Origin: Diplonema papillatum | Taxonomy: Eukaryota; Euglenozoa; Diplonemea; Diplonemida; Diplonemidae | Direction: 5' to 3' | DNA length: 64,000 nucleotides | Assembly: GCA_030068145.1 (NCBI GenBank) | Contig: JAPJBO010000720.1 | Span: 1 to 64,000 of the forward strand | In this document: one piece after another, positions 10,061 through 20,530 of the stretch | Position numbering within the stretch: the first letter of the stretch is position 1 | How the letters are laid out: each line of letters starts with the position of its first letter | The notes under the pieces: model-generated | Databases searched by the model: none | Seen by the model: only the letters and a program-made list of their open reading frames with translations | What the model was told of the DNA's origin: nothing | Position numbers and translations under genes: made by a program

Positions 10061-10400
10061 ACACTACTACTAAGATTTGCCCCCTTCATACCCTACTTGA
10101 GGAGCTGCTCACTATCATTTTTGCATTCAGTAGACGACGTGTGGTCGGTGTCCCCCGACTACAAGCTGACTGCCCGAGGCCGAGGTGCAGCGGCTCAGGC
10201 AAATGCTGGCGCAGTCGCACGGCGAGCAGATGCTCGAGAGTGAAGTCGGCGTCCTCCGGCAGCAGGTTGCTCGTGTGAGAGACAAGTACTGCCTGAAAAC
10301 TAAACTAGATTTTCCCTCCTTGAGACGCAAGATTCTGCTCGAACACTTTTCTAAGATTTTCCCCCTTCATACCCTACTTGGGGAGCTGCTCACTCCCTTT
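10036..10400 (+). pseudogene. Degenerate tandem copy of the docking-protein 3' exon plus intron
   Basis: 10133-10276 repeats 9775-9915 (GACGACGTGTGGTC through CAGCAGGTTGCTCG). A 2-nt loss (CTCGAG reduced to CGAG) breaks the frame. The flanking non-coding text is duplicated too: 10042-10126 and 10322-10400 share ACGCAAGATTCTGC, CCCCCTTCATACCCTACTTG and GGAGCTGCTCACT. The unit copied was therefore an exon with intronic flank. ATTCAG just before the copied exon could act as an acceptor. Confidence 0.8.
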
Positions 10401-11264
10401 TATCATTACCCTATGCTGCGCCGACTCAGGTCTCCTCCTTCCTGGGAAATGGCGACAGGGGGTCTGCGCCGGCTATGCCGGGTTGTACCCATCACAACAA
10501 AACCGCCGCAGAATTGTACCGGCCGCGAGAGTCTTCGTCCCGCAACGCCGGCGTGCGCCGCAGAATGAATGCCGCGTGCCCTTGCTGATGGTGTTGTACG
10601 CGTAGGGTACCGGGGCAGGCGACTATCCACGACCAAGCGGGGAACTGACAGTGCAGTTTGATGGACGATCGACGAAAAGAAGCGGAAGCACGACGTTGTA
10701 CGGGCAAAGGAAGTGATTCGTATGACAGCGACGTTTGTTTCTTGCCACAACTCCGAACGGATATGAAATGCTTCCAACACTTGAACCCGATACAAGAGCA
10801 AGTGCAGTTATCTGATCGGTGTGGGTTGATTCTGGGAAGGAATCGATCTCGTGTGGTCCGATCGATGATGCCATGCATTGGTCGAATGCCGTCATCCGGT
10901 GTGTGTGGATGATGTCACGTCTCCTCGTCCTCACCGAAGCAGTCGAAGTGTGTCCGTACTCAGAACGCCAATGGCCACTCGAACGCTCGTGGAGAGGCAA
11001 CCCTCTCCCCTTCCTCACCATCCGCGAGGTTTTATAAAGCAACCAACACAAACCCCCCCCATCGCAACGGCGGCGGATACGAGTCCCAGCCAACTTCTTT
11101 TCAATATCTGTGTTTTTCTTTTTTGGCGGCCGCCTTCCAAGGAAAACGGAATCCGAGAATGCCTTGGGCCAGGCCCTTTCCCAGGGTATGAGGACACCCC
11201 CTTGGGGGTTTCAAACCCCGGTTTCTCGAGAGTGCAAGTACTTTCGCCCCGGGCAAAGAGTGTA
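10401..11264. other. Non-coding, nothing recognised
   Basis: Short open frames on both strands with no family resemblance. I see no repeats of note. Confidence 0.5.
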
Positions 11265-11505
11265 ACGCTAAACCGCAGCATGCAAAGCTTAAGTGGGAGT
11301 CACAGCCTGGGGCGAAAAGCGCAGCGGATAAGCTGACACCACAGCATCCCTGGCTTTAGGTAATAAGGTGTCTCGTATGCGGTGACATACTGCTCTTCAG
11401 GCACATTGAGCACACTGGGGCGAAATGCGCAGCTGATAAGCTGAGCACCCTTCGCTTACGGTAAGGGGTGTCTCGTAAGCGTTGACACTTCATCTTCAGG
11501 TATCC
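11265..11505 (+). repeat. Two diverged tandem units of about 100 bp (family R)
   Basis: Two units share GGGGCGAAA.GCGCAGC, GATAAGCTGA, GGTGTCTCGTA, GCG.TGACA and CTTCAGG in the same order, roughly 11309-11402 and 11417-11500. Confidence 0.75.
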
Positions 11506-11830
11506 CAGTTCAGCGTGGGTGCTGGAGCCCCGGCGTCCCGTGGGACCCAGGATCCAATGGATTTCCTGATTACACAGTAGATCATGTACCCTGTTGTTCC
11601 AGTATATCCATTCCCAGCCCCGGAGAGCTTCGGGGCCAGCCCCCGCACTGCCCAGTCCGCTCTGCCGCTGCGGTGTGTTGCGGCACCCGTCTCCCGTCTC
11701 CACCGGCTCGTGACTCTCCTGAAGGAGACCAATCCGGCGAAAAACTGTGCGGGGAAAAAGTCCACCCCCCGGATCTCGAGAACTGGGAAAGACCCGGCCA
11801 GGTGGAAGAAGAAAAGAAAGAAAAAGAAAA

Positions 11831-12041
11831 AGGCCGCTCCTGGTCCAGGAACGTGACGGTCAACCACAACTTGCAAAGCTTGAGTCGGAGGCAGCACAGT
11901 GCTACAACCCCGTCCGCTCTGCCCTGTGGCTGACCGTCTCGACGAGCTTGTTCAGCGAGCGCCAAGCTCCAAGGTGCGCCAAGCCTTGATGCTTTAGTTT
12001 GGGAAATTGGTAGCCACTTGACCCGTAGGCCCGTGGCTCTG
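11831..12041 (+). repeat. Dispersed repeat family E, copy E1
   Basis: About 210 bp nearly identical to 14995-15210: begins GGCCGCTCCTGGTCCAGGAA and ends GACCCGTAGGCCCGTGGCTC. Weaker relatives lie at 17061-17165 and 17335-17478. No coding potential is evident. Confidence 0.9.
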
Positions 12042-12128
12042 CAGTACCGCCGAACACGTGAAGCTTGGCTCCCGTGTAGCAGGCTTTCCCTGGTGCCTCA
12101 GGCAGTGCTCCCGCTAACGAAAAAGTGC

Positions 12129-12211
12129 GAGGAATTCCTCAAAAAAGAAGAGGCTCGAAAAAAGAGGGTGAGGAATTCCTCATGAGGAATTGGTATCGTG
12201 TAGCCAAAGCA
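12129..12211. repeat. Reiterated GAGGAATTCCTC palindromes
   Basis: The perfect 12-bp palindrome GAGGAATTCCTC occurs twice, followed by a partial third (ATGAGGAATTGG). A related GGAATTCCTCACC...GTGAGG lies at 12650. Confidence 0.7.
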
Positions 12212-12470
12212 CTGCATCACAGTCTACTCGTGGGCTGGCGGGCAGAAGTCTGGGGGGGGCTGGAGCCGAGAAAGAGAGTCGAAGATCAGAAGCAGCCCCG
12301 GATTTCTTGACAGATTCTCTCCCAGTCGACACAACTGCCTTGTTCCACGTGATCTCTGGTCTGCGTCTACTCGTGCCAATGATTTACCAGCACGCAGTAT
12401 CGAGTGGTGGTTGAATTTGAAATGGGCTGTTGCCTCCATTGTGACAAACAGACTGAGAACTTTCTCCACC

Positions 12471-12867
12471 TGTACCGTACCGTTCGCCGGGGGGCAAAGC
12501 CCCCCGGACCCCCCCTAGAGAAAAGCTTCTCGGTCTCAGAGCGGCAAAAAAGTTGGTCGGGAAACCAAGGCAAAAACGAAGCTAATAGCCTGCACAACAT
12601 GGGGGTTTGGGGGGCACAAAAAAAAAAAAACAAGCCCCAAACAGGTTTTGGAATTCCTCACCAAAAGTGAGGTTAGCGGGAGCACTGGCCTCAGGTGGAA
12701 AGAAAAGAAAACGACCCGCCCGTCCCCTCCAGCCTGGAACTTTGCTTGGCCCTTGACCCCCGCCTACGGTGAGGTCCTTTTTGGGGGTTTTTTTTGGTGG
12801 CCTTACCAGCCTCACGACAATGGGGGGGGTCCGGGGGGCTTCGCCCCCCGGCGAACGGTACGGTACA
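12471..12867. mobile_element. 397-bp foldback element with GC-hairpin terminal inverted repeats
   Basis: The left end starts TGTACCGTACCGTTCGCCGG and continues GGGGCAAAGCCCCCCGGACC. The right end (12822-12867) is its near-perfect reverse complement over about 46 bp. Each arm contains its own GC hairpin (CCGGGGGGC.AAGCCCCCCGG type). The interior has A- and T-runs and no protein. No clear target-site duplication. A partial relative lies at 13941-14010. Best described as a non-autonomous foldback/MITE-like element. Confidence 0.75.
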
Positions 12868-12931
12868 TGAGTTTGCTCGAAATGAGCGGTCCGGGGGCCA
12901 CACCACTCGGCGACCCGTTCCAGCAGGTACG

Positions 12932-13460
12932 TTACGGTCGAATTGGGCAGGTAACGCTCGTGTAACGCTAGTTTACAGCCATACTTGGTATGTCACGCTC
13001 ATGTAACGCTACGTTACAGTCGAATTTGACATGTCACGCTCGTGTCACGCTACTTTGGAGTCGAATTCGACATGTAACGCTCGTGTCACGCTACTTTACG
13101 GTCGAATTGGGCAGGTAACGCTCGGGTAACGCTAATTTACAGTCATATTTGGTATGTCACGCTCATGTAACGCTACGTTACAGTCAAATTTGACATGTCA
13201 CGCTCGTGTCACGCTACTTTGGAGTCGAATTCGACATGTAACGCTCGTGTCACGCTACTTTACGGTCGAATTGGGCAGGTAACGCTCGGGTAACGCTAAT
13301 TTACAGTCATATTTGGTATGTCACGCTCATGTAACGCTACGTTACAGTCAAATTTGACATGTCACGCTCGTGTCACGCTACTTTGGAGTCGAATTCGACA
13401 TGTAACGCTCGTGTCACGCTACTTTACGGTCGAATTGGGCAGGTAACGCTCGGGTAACGC
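12932..13460. repeat. 164-bp higher-order satellite built from four 41-bp monomers
   Basis: GGTCGAATTGGGCAGGTAAC recurs at 12936, 13100, 13264 and 13428, exactly 164 bp apart. Each 164-bp unit splits into four related 41-bp monomers that share GTNACGCTCNTGTNACGCTA, so this is a tetrameric higher-order repeat, about 3.2 units long. Confidence 0.95.
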
Positions 13461-13940
13461 CAGTGAGCCTTGGCCAGTGGCGAACGAGGGTGGCAGGCTC
13501 GTCTACAAAGTGTGTCTGAGCCCTTCATGAGGTAGAGCCGATGAACATGCATGAGCTTCGAGTATTGTCTGCGCCTGTCCCGTGTTCCAGCGAGCATACC
13601 TTTCTGCAAAAACCTAGAGACAAGTCAATATCGAAAGCCCTGGTGAAGTTCAGACGTGCTGATGACTCGTCAAGCGAAGGACATTTCGTACCATAAACGG
13701 CTAACAGGACAATTCTGCTGGAAATCTCAGCTAGCTTGCCAAGCCAGCATCCCTTCTACCGTGCGCCGGATGGAGCCCTCCCGGACCTTCCCCTGTCACA
13801 CAGCATCACGCGGCGTTAAAAGACCAATATCGACCGTCACACAGCATCACACGACAACGTAACCAAGCCAAATTCGACCGTCACAAACCGCCAAATTCGA
13901 CCGTCCCACAGTGTAAGCCTGTAAGGCCACCTGTTTGTTG
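13461..13940. other. Non-coding with inverted satellite remnants
   Basis: No gene. 13820-13910 holds several AATTCGACCGTC/ATATCGACCGTC words, the reverse complement of the satellite core GACGGTCGAATT, so remnants in opposite orientation follow the array. Confidence 0.6.
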
Positions 13941-14010
13941 TGTACCGTGCCCCCCCGGACCCCCCATGCAAGCAGTTTGATTTACCGTACCGTTCGGCGG
14001 GGGGTGAAGC
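13941..14010. repeat. Partial relative of the foldback-element ends
   Basis: Contains GTGCCCCCCCGGACCCCCC and ACCGTACCGTTCGGCGGGGG, i.e. pieces of both arms of the 12471-12867 element around a shortened centre. Confidence 0.65.
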
Positions 14011-14915
14011 TCGGACCCGGAGTCGTGCGGGTAGGGCCATGTACTTGCATTTTTACTGAAACCTACCTACCGGTAAAACCTGACGGCGAAGGTGGTCTGT
14101 AGGGAAAAAGTCAGCGAAAATTTTTTTTTTTTTGAGTGCCGGAATGACCTAAAAACCGCGCTTCGTAAATTTTTTTTCGCCCCAATTTCCCAGGAGGTTT
14201 TGACCATTTCACCTTAGAGAATCTGGTGTCCACCCAAAAAAAACCTAAAACCCCTGCTTGGCCCTTGGCCCCGAGGCCCAGATCTTATGTTCCACCCTGG
14301 TCCCCTCCTCCTCCGAGTAGGACCCTCCGATCAGGATCAATTGCCACCTGAAACCGCGTCCAGTATTCGGTTCAGGGATCTTTCGTCCTACTCTCGCGGT
14401 GTACGGCTCTTATTTGCAGCAACACGATAATGCAACAAAGGCTGAAGACAGTTGAGCGAAAGCAATTGAATAATGCTAAGGTCCTCCGGGAGGAGTTTAT
14501 TCGTGTACAGCGAAGAACTACCTTGGTACATCATCATTGATCAATTGATGCTCATCGCCCGTTGCTTTGTTTCTACTGTACCTCCGCAAATGTTCGTTGG
14601 CGCTTCGGCCAAAAAGGCCGGCATTCCGGCCATCTTGCCCCTACGCAATGTATGTTGTGTCCTCTGATTAGAACTTGAGTCCTTCCTTGGTTCACGGCCT
14701 GCAACGAACAGCAACTCAGTGTCATCTACAACGGCGCAGGCCGAACCAGAAGAAGAAGAAGAAGAAGAAGAAAAACATTTCCTTTCGTTTCCAGTTGGTT
14801 TCAGCATTAAAAAAGGACCGGTTAGGACGCATATCAACAAAATGAAAATGACAAAGAGAGCGAAATAGGAAATAAATAGCCGAAGGGCGATCATCCTGGA
14901 CCCAAGCAAACTCTG
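14011..14915. other. Non-coding, nothing recognised
   Basis: Contains a T-run near 14120 and a GAA-type triplet run near 14750. No supported gene on either strand. Confidence 0.5.
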
Positions 14916-14994
14916 GACGGGGGAGACCGTGCCTGAAGGAATCAACCACCCCCGGGTGGGCTAGTCTGACACAAGTTGTCAACAGGGAAAAAAG
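14916..14994 (+). repeat. Dispersed repeat family F, copy F1
   Basis: Shares with 18170-18263 and 62968-63062 the ordered words GCCTGAAGGAATCAAC, GGGTGGGCTAGTCTGACAC and TTGTC...GGGAAAAA. Directly abuts repeat E2. Confidence 0.8.
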
Positions 14995-15210
14995 AGGCCG
15001 CTCCTGGTCCAGGAACGTGACGGTCAACCACAGCTTGCAAAGCTTGAGTCGGAGGCAGCTCAGTGCCACAACCCCGTCCGCTCTGCCCTGCGGCTGACCG
15101 TCTCGACGAGCTTGTGTTCAGCGCGAGCGCCAAGCCCCAAGGTGCGCCAAGCCTTGATGCTTTAGTTTGGGAAATTGGTAGCCACTTGACCCGTAGGCCC
15201 GTGGCTCTGA
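14995..15210 (+). repeat. Dispersed repeat family E, copy E2
   Basis: Near-identical to 11831-12041, differing by a few substitutions and a 3-nt insertion. Confidence 0.9.
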
Positions 15211-15300
15211 GTGTTGCGCTTTCCCGCTTATTTGCTGTTGCGGCACCTCTCCTCCGCACTTTTCAGTGGCTGAGTGTTGCGCTTTCACGCTTATTTGCTA
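15207..15300 (+). repeat. 62-bp direct repeat, two units
   Basis: GAGTGTTGCGCTTTC.CGCTTA followed by TTTGCT occurs twice, 62 bp apart. Confidence 0.8.
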
Positions 15301-17060
15301 TTCATTCATCCTCCGCAATCGTCGCTTGGTTCAGGCCTGCAAGTTGCTGATGGGTTCTGTGCACTTTCTGAAACGGTAAGGTCCCATGGAAGAGAACTAT
15401 GTGTTTTCCCCTTTTCCCCGCACTTACAACATCCCCCTACTACTACACGAAGAACGTGCAGCTTTCGAGGTTCGCCAACCCTGTCTGCGCGTTCAAAAAA
15501 TGGAGACACCGGCATATCCGGGTCCTTGTGGACATGGTCAACAGGATCGACATCAACAGGATCGGTCATGACGTCTGGCCGCGAGAAAAAGTCTCTGCGG
15601 GTGGCACCGTAGCTGCAGTAAATTTTAAGAAGTTTAACTACCGCCGAACCTAGTTGACGAAGGTCACCCGGAGACCTCTCGGAGTCTGAAGCAAGCTTCA
15701 CTCAAAAAAAGGAGCACGCGTACAGTGCGCACGCTTTTGCACAAAAAAATTCCACCTCCCACCATCTTCTGTGGCTGGAGCTCACCGTGCAGGGAGTGCA
15801 CCCGATAGAATATTGACTCGCCTTCCCCGACCGCAAAAACTGCTGATCCAGCCAGCATGGCGGTGCAGTTTTGTGCACGAGGCGGCATCCATTGCATCGA
15901 CATTCCGCGGCTTTGCGCTGTTTGGGGCTATTTCCGCACCTGCGTGTCATTCTCCGCATCCTTTCTTTATCGGAATTGAAGCTGGCATTCCCCTTGACTG
16001 AGCCACTTCACCCCGCCCGATCGAACGTTGTCGAGCCTTGTAAAACGTATCAGCCTTGTAGAACGTATCATTTCAGGCTAGTGTGCGTTTGATCAAAGTA
16101 ACACCAAGGCAGCTCTTTCAAAGACTAGCCACTCGCATCGGGGAGGTGACGCTACCCACCTGGACGACCGGTAGGACAGAGGCGCTTTTCGTGTGCTTCA
16201 GTGCGGGGGAAAGTCGAGACTCATCGGTTGCAACAAAGTAGGGGTGGGAAACTGCAATTGACGTGCTTCTCCGCAAATTATTATACCAACGCAATATAAA
16301 TGACCCTTCCCATCATCCAACCAAGTCTGCCGACAATTCAAAAAAAAAAAAGCAACGGGCAGCAACAACCAGAAACTCCGGAGTTCTTTCCTTTTCCTGA
16401 CCGCAAACAAGTCAAACGAACCCGTCCAACTGGCTGCAGAGCACATCCGAAGAAAACTCTGCCCCGGGGGAAAGGTATCATACACGGGCGCACTTGTCGC
16501 CGGGCGGTGTCACCTGGCGCGCGGAACGGGTGACCGGCAGCGTGTTGCAGTGCGCGTCAACGCCTTACTGGCGCGAACCGGGTGGCGCGTGTCGGTGGCA
16601 GGTGTGCATCCAACTGGTTAATTAAACCACAGCATTTCGCTTCATCACAGCGGTGGCGAGTGGAATGTGACTTCTGCCCAGTGCCCTGAATGGCAACACT
16701 GAGAGATCAGGTCAAGCGCGGGTAAACGGCGAGAGTAGCTGTGACTCTCTCAAGGTAGCCAAATGCCTCGTCTTCTCAGTAAAGACGCGCATGAATGGAC
16801 CAATGAGATTCCTTCTGTCCCTACCTACTATCTGGCGAAACAGCAGTCAAGGGAACGGACTTGAAACTGTCAGCGGGAAAGAAGACCCTGTTGGGTTTGA
16901 CTCCAGTCTGACTTTTGTGCAGGACCGCCTTGCCAGCCGCGATGACGACTCCTGCGACAGTCTGGGCTCCCCCCGCCCGCGTTCCCTTATTTCGCTCCCC
17001 GGTCCAGGTTGGCGGTGCCGACGACCGGGAAAGGGAAAAGGAATGCTCGACAAAACCGCG
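15301..17060. other. Non-coding, nothing recognised
   Basis: Short frames only. 15655-15712 weakly resembles the family C leader (GACGAAGGTCACCCGGAGAC). A small direct repeat (AGCCTTGTA.AACGTATCA) lies near 16035-16070. Confidence 0.45.
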
Positions 17061-17165
17061 ACAACAATGTCACGGTCACGCCCCCCGTGCGGGCTCGTGC
17101 TCCCGACGGTCAAAGCTCCGCGCCTTGATGCTTTGGTTCGGTGGCTGGTTGACTCGTGGACAGCA
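17061..17165 (+). repeat. Dispersed repeat family E, diverged copy E3
   Basis: Shares CGCCTTGATGCTTTGGTT and a TGGTTGACTCGTGG tail with the E consensus. Partial and diverged. Confidence 0.55.
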
Positions 17166-17334
17166 CGGCAAGCTTGACGGCCGCGCGCGCACTTTTCCCG
17201 GTGCACTGTGCTCCCCCAAAAAGGGGTGGCGTCGTGGGGTCCAGGCCCCCTCACGTACGTTCCCCTATTTTTGCTTGTCTACTGGTTTGCAGAACCGACG
17301 TCGAAGAGAAAGTAAAGGGAATTTTTGGTACACG

Positions 17335-17478
17335 GCAAAAGGGTAACGGTCACTTTCGGTCGGCCCTTTCGTCTCTACGAGCCCGTGCTCGCAGCGCAGC
17401 GACAAGTCCCAAGGTACCCCACACTGATAATTTGGTTCAGGAAAATTGGTGACCACTCGACCCGTAGGCCGGAGCACA
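17335..17478 (+). repeat. Dispersed repeat family E, diverged copy E4
   Basis: Shares GTAACGGTCA at the start and ATTGGTGACCACTCGACCCG then TAGGCC at the end with the E consensus. Confidence 0.65.
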
Positions 17479-18169
17479 GCCAAACGCGGAATCCTCGACA
17501 CCCGTGTGCAACCTTTCCCGGCAATATGTGTGCTCAAAAAAGAGGGGACCTGCCAGATCGGATCCCAGCTGCTATCCCTATCTTTAGGTTTAGAAGAGCC
17601 GTCATCAAAATAACGAAAAGCTTTTTCTTAGTTGTTCTCGTTTGAGTATATTTTCGGCCCCGACTTCGTCTTGAGCATGCAGCAAGCCCCCGCATTTACC
17701 TACTCAGGCGCGTGGGGAGGCCGTCCTGTCTTTGAAGCAGGGAGTTAGCTACTGTTACCAGATTCGAACCACGAGCCGTCTGGCCTGTTGACAAGGATGC
17801 CGTCGACCACGAATTCGTGGACAAGGATATGCGAAAGCTGCACTGCTGCTCTTTCAGCGCGTTCGACACAGTACACGACTGGGTTGTGCAAGTCTACAAT
17901 GGACGGAAGACCGTTCTGTGCTTTTCTCCCTTGTGGGTTGGTCCGAATCTGGCAGCGCCCAAAAGATGCGTAGCTAATACCCTGGTTGAAGCTCAAGGAG
18001 AAAAAAAACGAACGAAGCGGGAGGCAGCGGAATTTTTTTTGGAGACGGCGCGAGAAAGTGAATTAAAAGAAACACGAAGCTGAAACCTTGCAAGCACAAA
18101 GGTCGAAAGACACAAATCTGTACGCCCACACGGGATCGTCAGAAACACAAAAAAAGCCAACCCAAACAA
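17479..18169. other. Spacer with a tRNA-like remnant and a possible coding remnant
   Basis: On the minus strand 17760-17815 carries an A-box-like TGGTCGACGG and a B-box-like GGTTCGAATC at tRNA-like spacing, but the T stem does not pair. On the plus strand about 17760-18083 is an open frame without a clear start (HDWVVQVYNGRKTVLCF) ending in a charged tail. I do not recognise it; it could be a decayed exon. Confidence 0.35.
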
Positions 18170-18263
18170 CTTCCGCCGGTAGAGAAACCCTGCCTGAAGA
18201 AATCAACTGCCTTCGGGTGGGCTAATCTGACACTTGCTGTCGTCGGGAAAAAGAAAAGCAGGA
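18170..18263 (+). repeat. Dispersed repeat family F, copy F2
   Basis: ACTTCCGCCGGTAGAGAAAC, CTGCCTGAAGAAATCAACTG and GGGTGGGCTAATCTGACAC, in the same order as in F3 at 62968. Confidence 0.85.
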
Positions 18264-18929
18264 GGAAGTCCGGCTCGAGCCAACCTGTGGAGCAGGGCTT
18301 CTTTCCCCGCTAGAAAGTATGGAAAATAGATTAGAAACAGTGCACGTTGGATGGCGTGTCAGAACTGCAAAGCACATGCTGAATGTGTGTGCCCCCCCCT
18401 ATATCTTCAACGTGATAGTCATCGACACTTTCACGTGTGCTACTATCCTCTTCATCTTGCCCGTACGACTACAGGTCGAATACTGGGTGGTTTGTGCACC
18501 TATTCTTTAGGGCTTGGGAATCACCGCATGCCCGTCAACAGCACCCACCTTGTTCTTTCTTGCCCTTATTTCTACAGGTCCTTACTTTGGAAATCACCGA
18601 ATGCCTCACGGGAAGGCTGCAGCTTTCCTTTAGCCATACTTCAACCCTCTTCATCTTGCCCGTGCTCAAAAGCATGCATTACTCTTCAATACAATACAGC
18701 GAAAAGGAGCCTGCTCGCCCTTGAATCAAGCATAGTGCATCGCGATAGCAAGAGCACGTCATAAAAACGACGACGACCGTGCGATAACTGTGCATGCTAG
18801 TTCATGTGGCTCGCGCCTCCGTCAAGATCTCACACGGCCACACAGTCGGAATAGGCCCCGTTGTAGGGGCCTTCTCTCCGGGACGGGTTCTGCCTATGCT
18901 CTTGTAGCATGGGCGGTTCCTGGCTGTGA
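18264..18929. other. Non-coding, nothing recognised
   Basis: CTCTTCATCTTGCCCGT occurs twice (about 18450 and 18650). TTTAGCCATACTTCAAC near 18630 matches the flank of both family D elements. Confidence 0.45.
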
Positions 18930-19085
18930 CGAGCTGACCAACCAGACTCATGCCGCTGCCCAGTCTGCAGGCACTCAGGTTCCGCGCTGATGACGGTCCA
19001 ACACATCCGTGGCTTAAAGGACCGATACAATGCAGATGGGATCATTGTGGTATTGAGCACGCAACCATTCCAAGCACTTTTTTGC
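18930..19085 (+). repeat. Dispersed repeat family O, copy 1
   Basis: Shares with 61140-61290 the words TGACGAGCT, CAGACTCA, CACTCAGGTTCCG.GCTGATGA, AAAGGACCGA and CATTCCAAGCA-like text in order. Confidence 0.65.
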
Positions 19086-20184
19086 AAACCCTCCCCCGCA
19101 TGGTCTGGATACCGTAGAGCTGCAAGCAAATTGCTCACTTCAACAATGGTGTGGTCCATATGGCAGGTACAAACCCGGATGATAAATACTCCATTAATTC
19201 GATGACTCTGAAGGTCTTAGCTTTATATTGGCGTTGACGCAGCATGCAGCAAGGGTTTGCATCTTCTTTGGCACAAATGTGCAATCAAGTGGTCGAGTTT
19301 GGTTTGCCTTCTTGATTATTTTTGCTCCTTAGCACACAGAAGTCTTGAGGGCAGAACACGACCAGTCAAAACACGCCAAGGACGAAGTTCTGGGTGTAGC
19401 GGCACAAACCCGGAAACATCAAGGGGGGTCCGGTTTTTTATTTTGCATCACCCTTTCAGGTCACGGCAGGTGACCGCTGCAATCAAGCTAACGACTGCAC
19501 CAGGGTCCTGCCAAGTCAAAATCAGCACCAAGTATGATAGCACTGAATGTGCGGTTCCACTGCCGGAAACGCTTCTTGCCACCCGTGCACACCTCTGACA
19601 GACAGGAACCTTTTTCCGGTCAACCCCCTTTGCGTGCGCAAAGGGCATGACGCAAGGGCGCAGGAACCTGGACACGTACCCATTACTGTAAAGTCTGCCA
19701 GTACTACAGGAATCGTATCATATTTTTACATAAGCGCCAGCTTGGATGGAAATGCTCGGCGAAGCTGCCAGACAAATAAAACCGAAGGAATCCCTTGTGC
19801 TCGTGCGGGTCTTCGACAAGACACACAGACACAACAAGGAAAAAGTCCTGAGTGAAAACAACGCACAGTGGTGTAAGCGAAGAACCAAAGGGGGCCGCGT
19901 ACTTATGCGTGGAACTCGCACGATGCCCTCTTTTGCAAAGCAAATTAGGAGCAACTAAAACGCATCAGTTTCTGACTTCCTTACCGAAGTGAGTATTTGA
20001 TCGATACTTTGCTTGCATCGTGGGGCTCTAATATGAAAAACGAACTACCGCCTGGCTTTGATATCACCCAGCGTCCACCGATTTTCGTAGACAACCACCC
20101 ATCATACACACCTAAGGGCAGGGCGTACGCAGCTCTTTTGTCTTTTGTTGCCAACGCTACTCTTTCTACAACGTACATATAAAA
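19086..20184. other. Non-coding; one coding-like fragment repeated
   Basis: 20050-20105 reads FDITQRPPIFVDN and 20560-20605 reads VEITQRPPIFVDD. The DNA differs mostly at third codon positions, so both may be remnants of one gene. No complete gene is visible. Confidence 0.4.
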
Positions 20185-20265
20185 GGTGTCACGGGATAAG
20201 CCGGCAGCCGCTGCTTAGCGGCTTATCACGTGGGCGGCCCTGAGATTACCCCCTCAGGTGACACC
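20185..20265. mobile_element. 81-bp MITE-like element, family D copy D1
   Basis: Ends are inverted (GGTGTCAC at 20185, GTGACACC ending 20265). The interior folds on itself (GATAAGCCGGCAGCCGCTGC ... AGCGGCTTATC). Copy D2 at 44993 has the same sequence interrupted by a small insertion. Both are followed by the same ACTTTATCTTTAGCCA flank, so the repeat may be longer than the inverted ends. Confidence 0.75.
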
Positions 20266-20310
20266 ACTTTATCTTTAGCCAAACTTCAACTGTCTTGGAG
20301 CTAATACCAA

Positions 20311-20530
20311 TACGTACTGCAAATCAGTACGTAGGGTCAAGCAAAAAAGAAATAGTGCATCGGGGGCTCACCTGCCGGTGTTGTATTCCCCAGACGAATC
20401 TGCAGAAAAGATAGTACGTGCTGATATCGTACTGATTTCAGCACGTGCACACGTATTGATTCAGCATGTGTACAAAAAGAAACTAAGATAGTTAACGTGC
20501 TGCAAGCAGTACGTTCAGCATGCTGAACGT
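20311..20530. repeat. Cluster of related short palindromes
   Basis: TACGTACTGC..ATCAGTACGTA (20311-20333), GTGCTGA...TCAGCAC (about 20418-20444) and the perfect 20-bp palindrome ACGTTCAGCATGCTGAACGT (20511-20530). All are built from ACGT, GCTGA and TCAGC words. Confidence 0.75.

Noticed and set aside
12471-12867. Rho-independent terminator hairpins
   Set aside because: The GC hairpins form the ends of an inverted-repeat element in a nuclear eukaryotic context.
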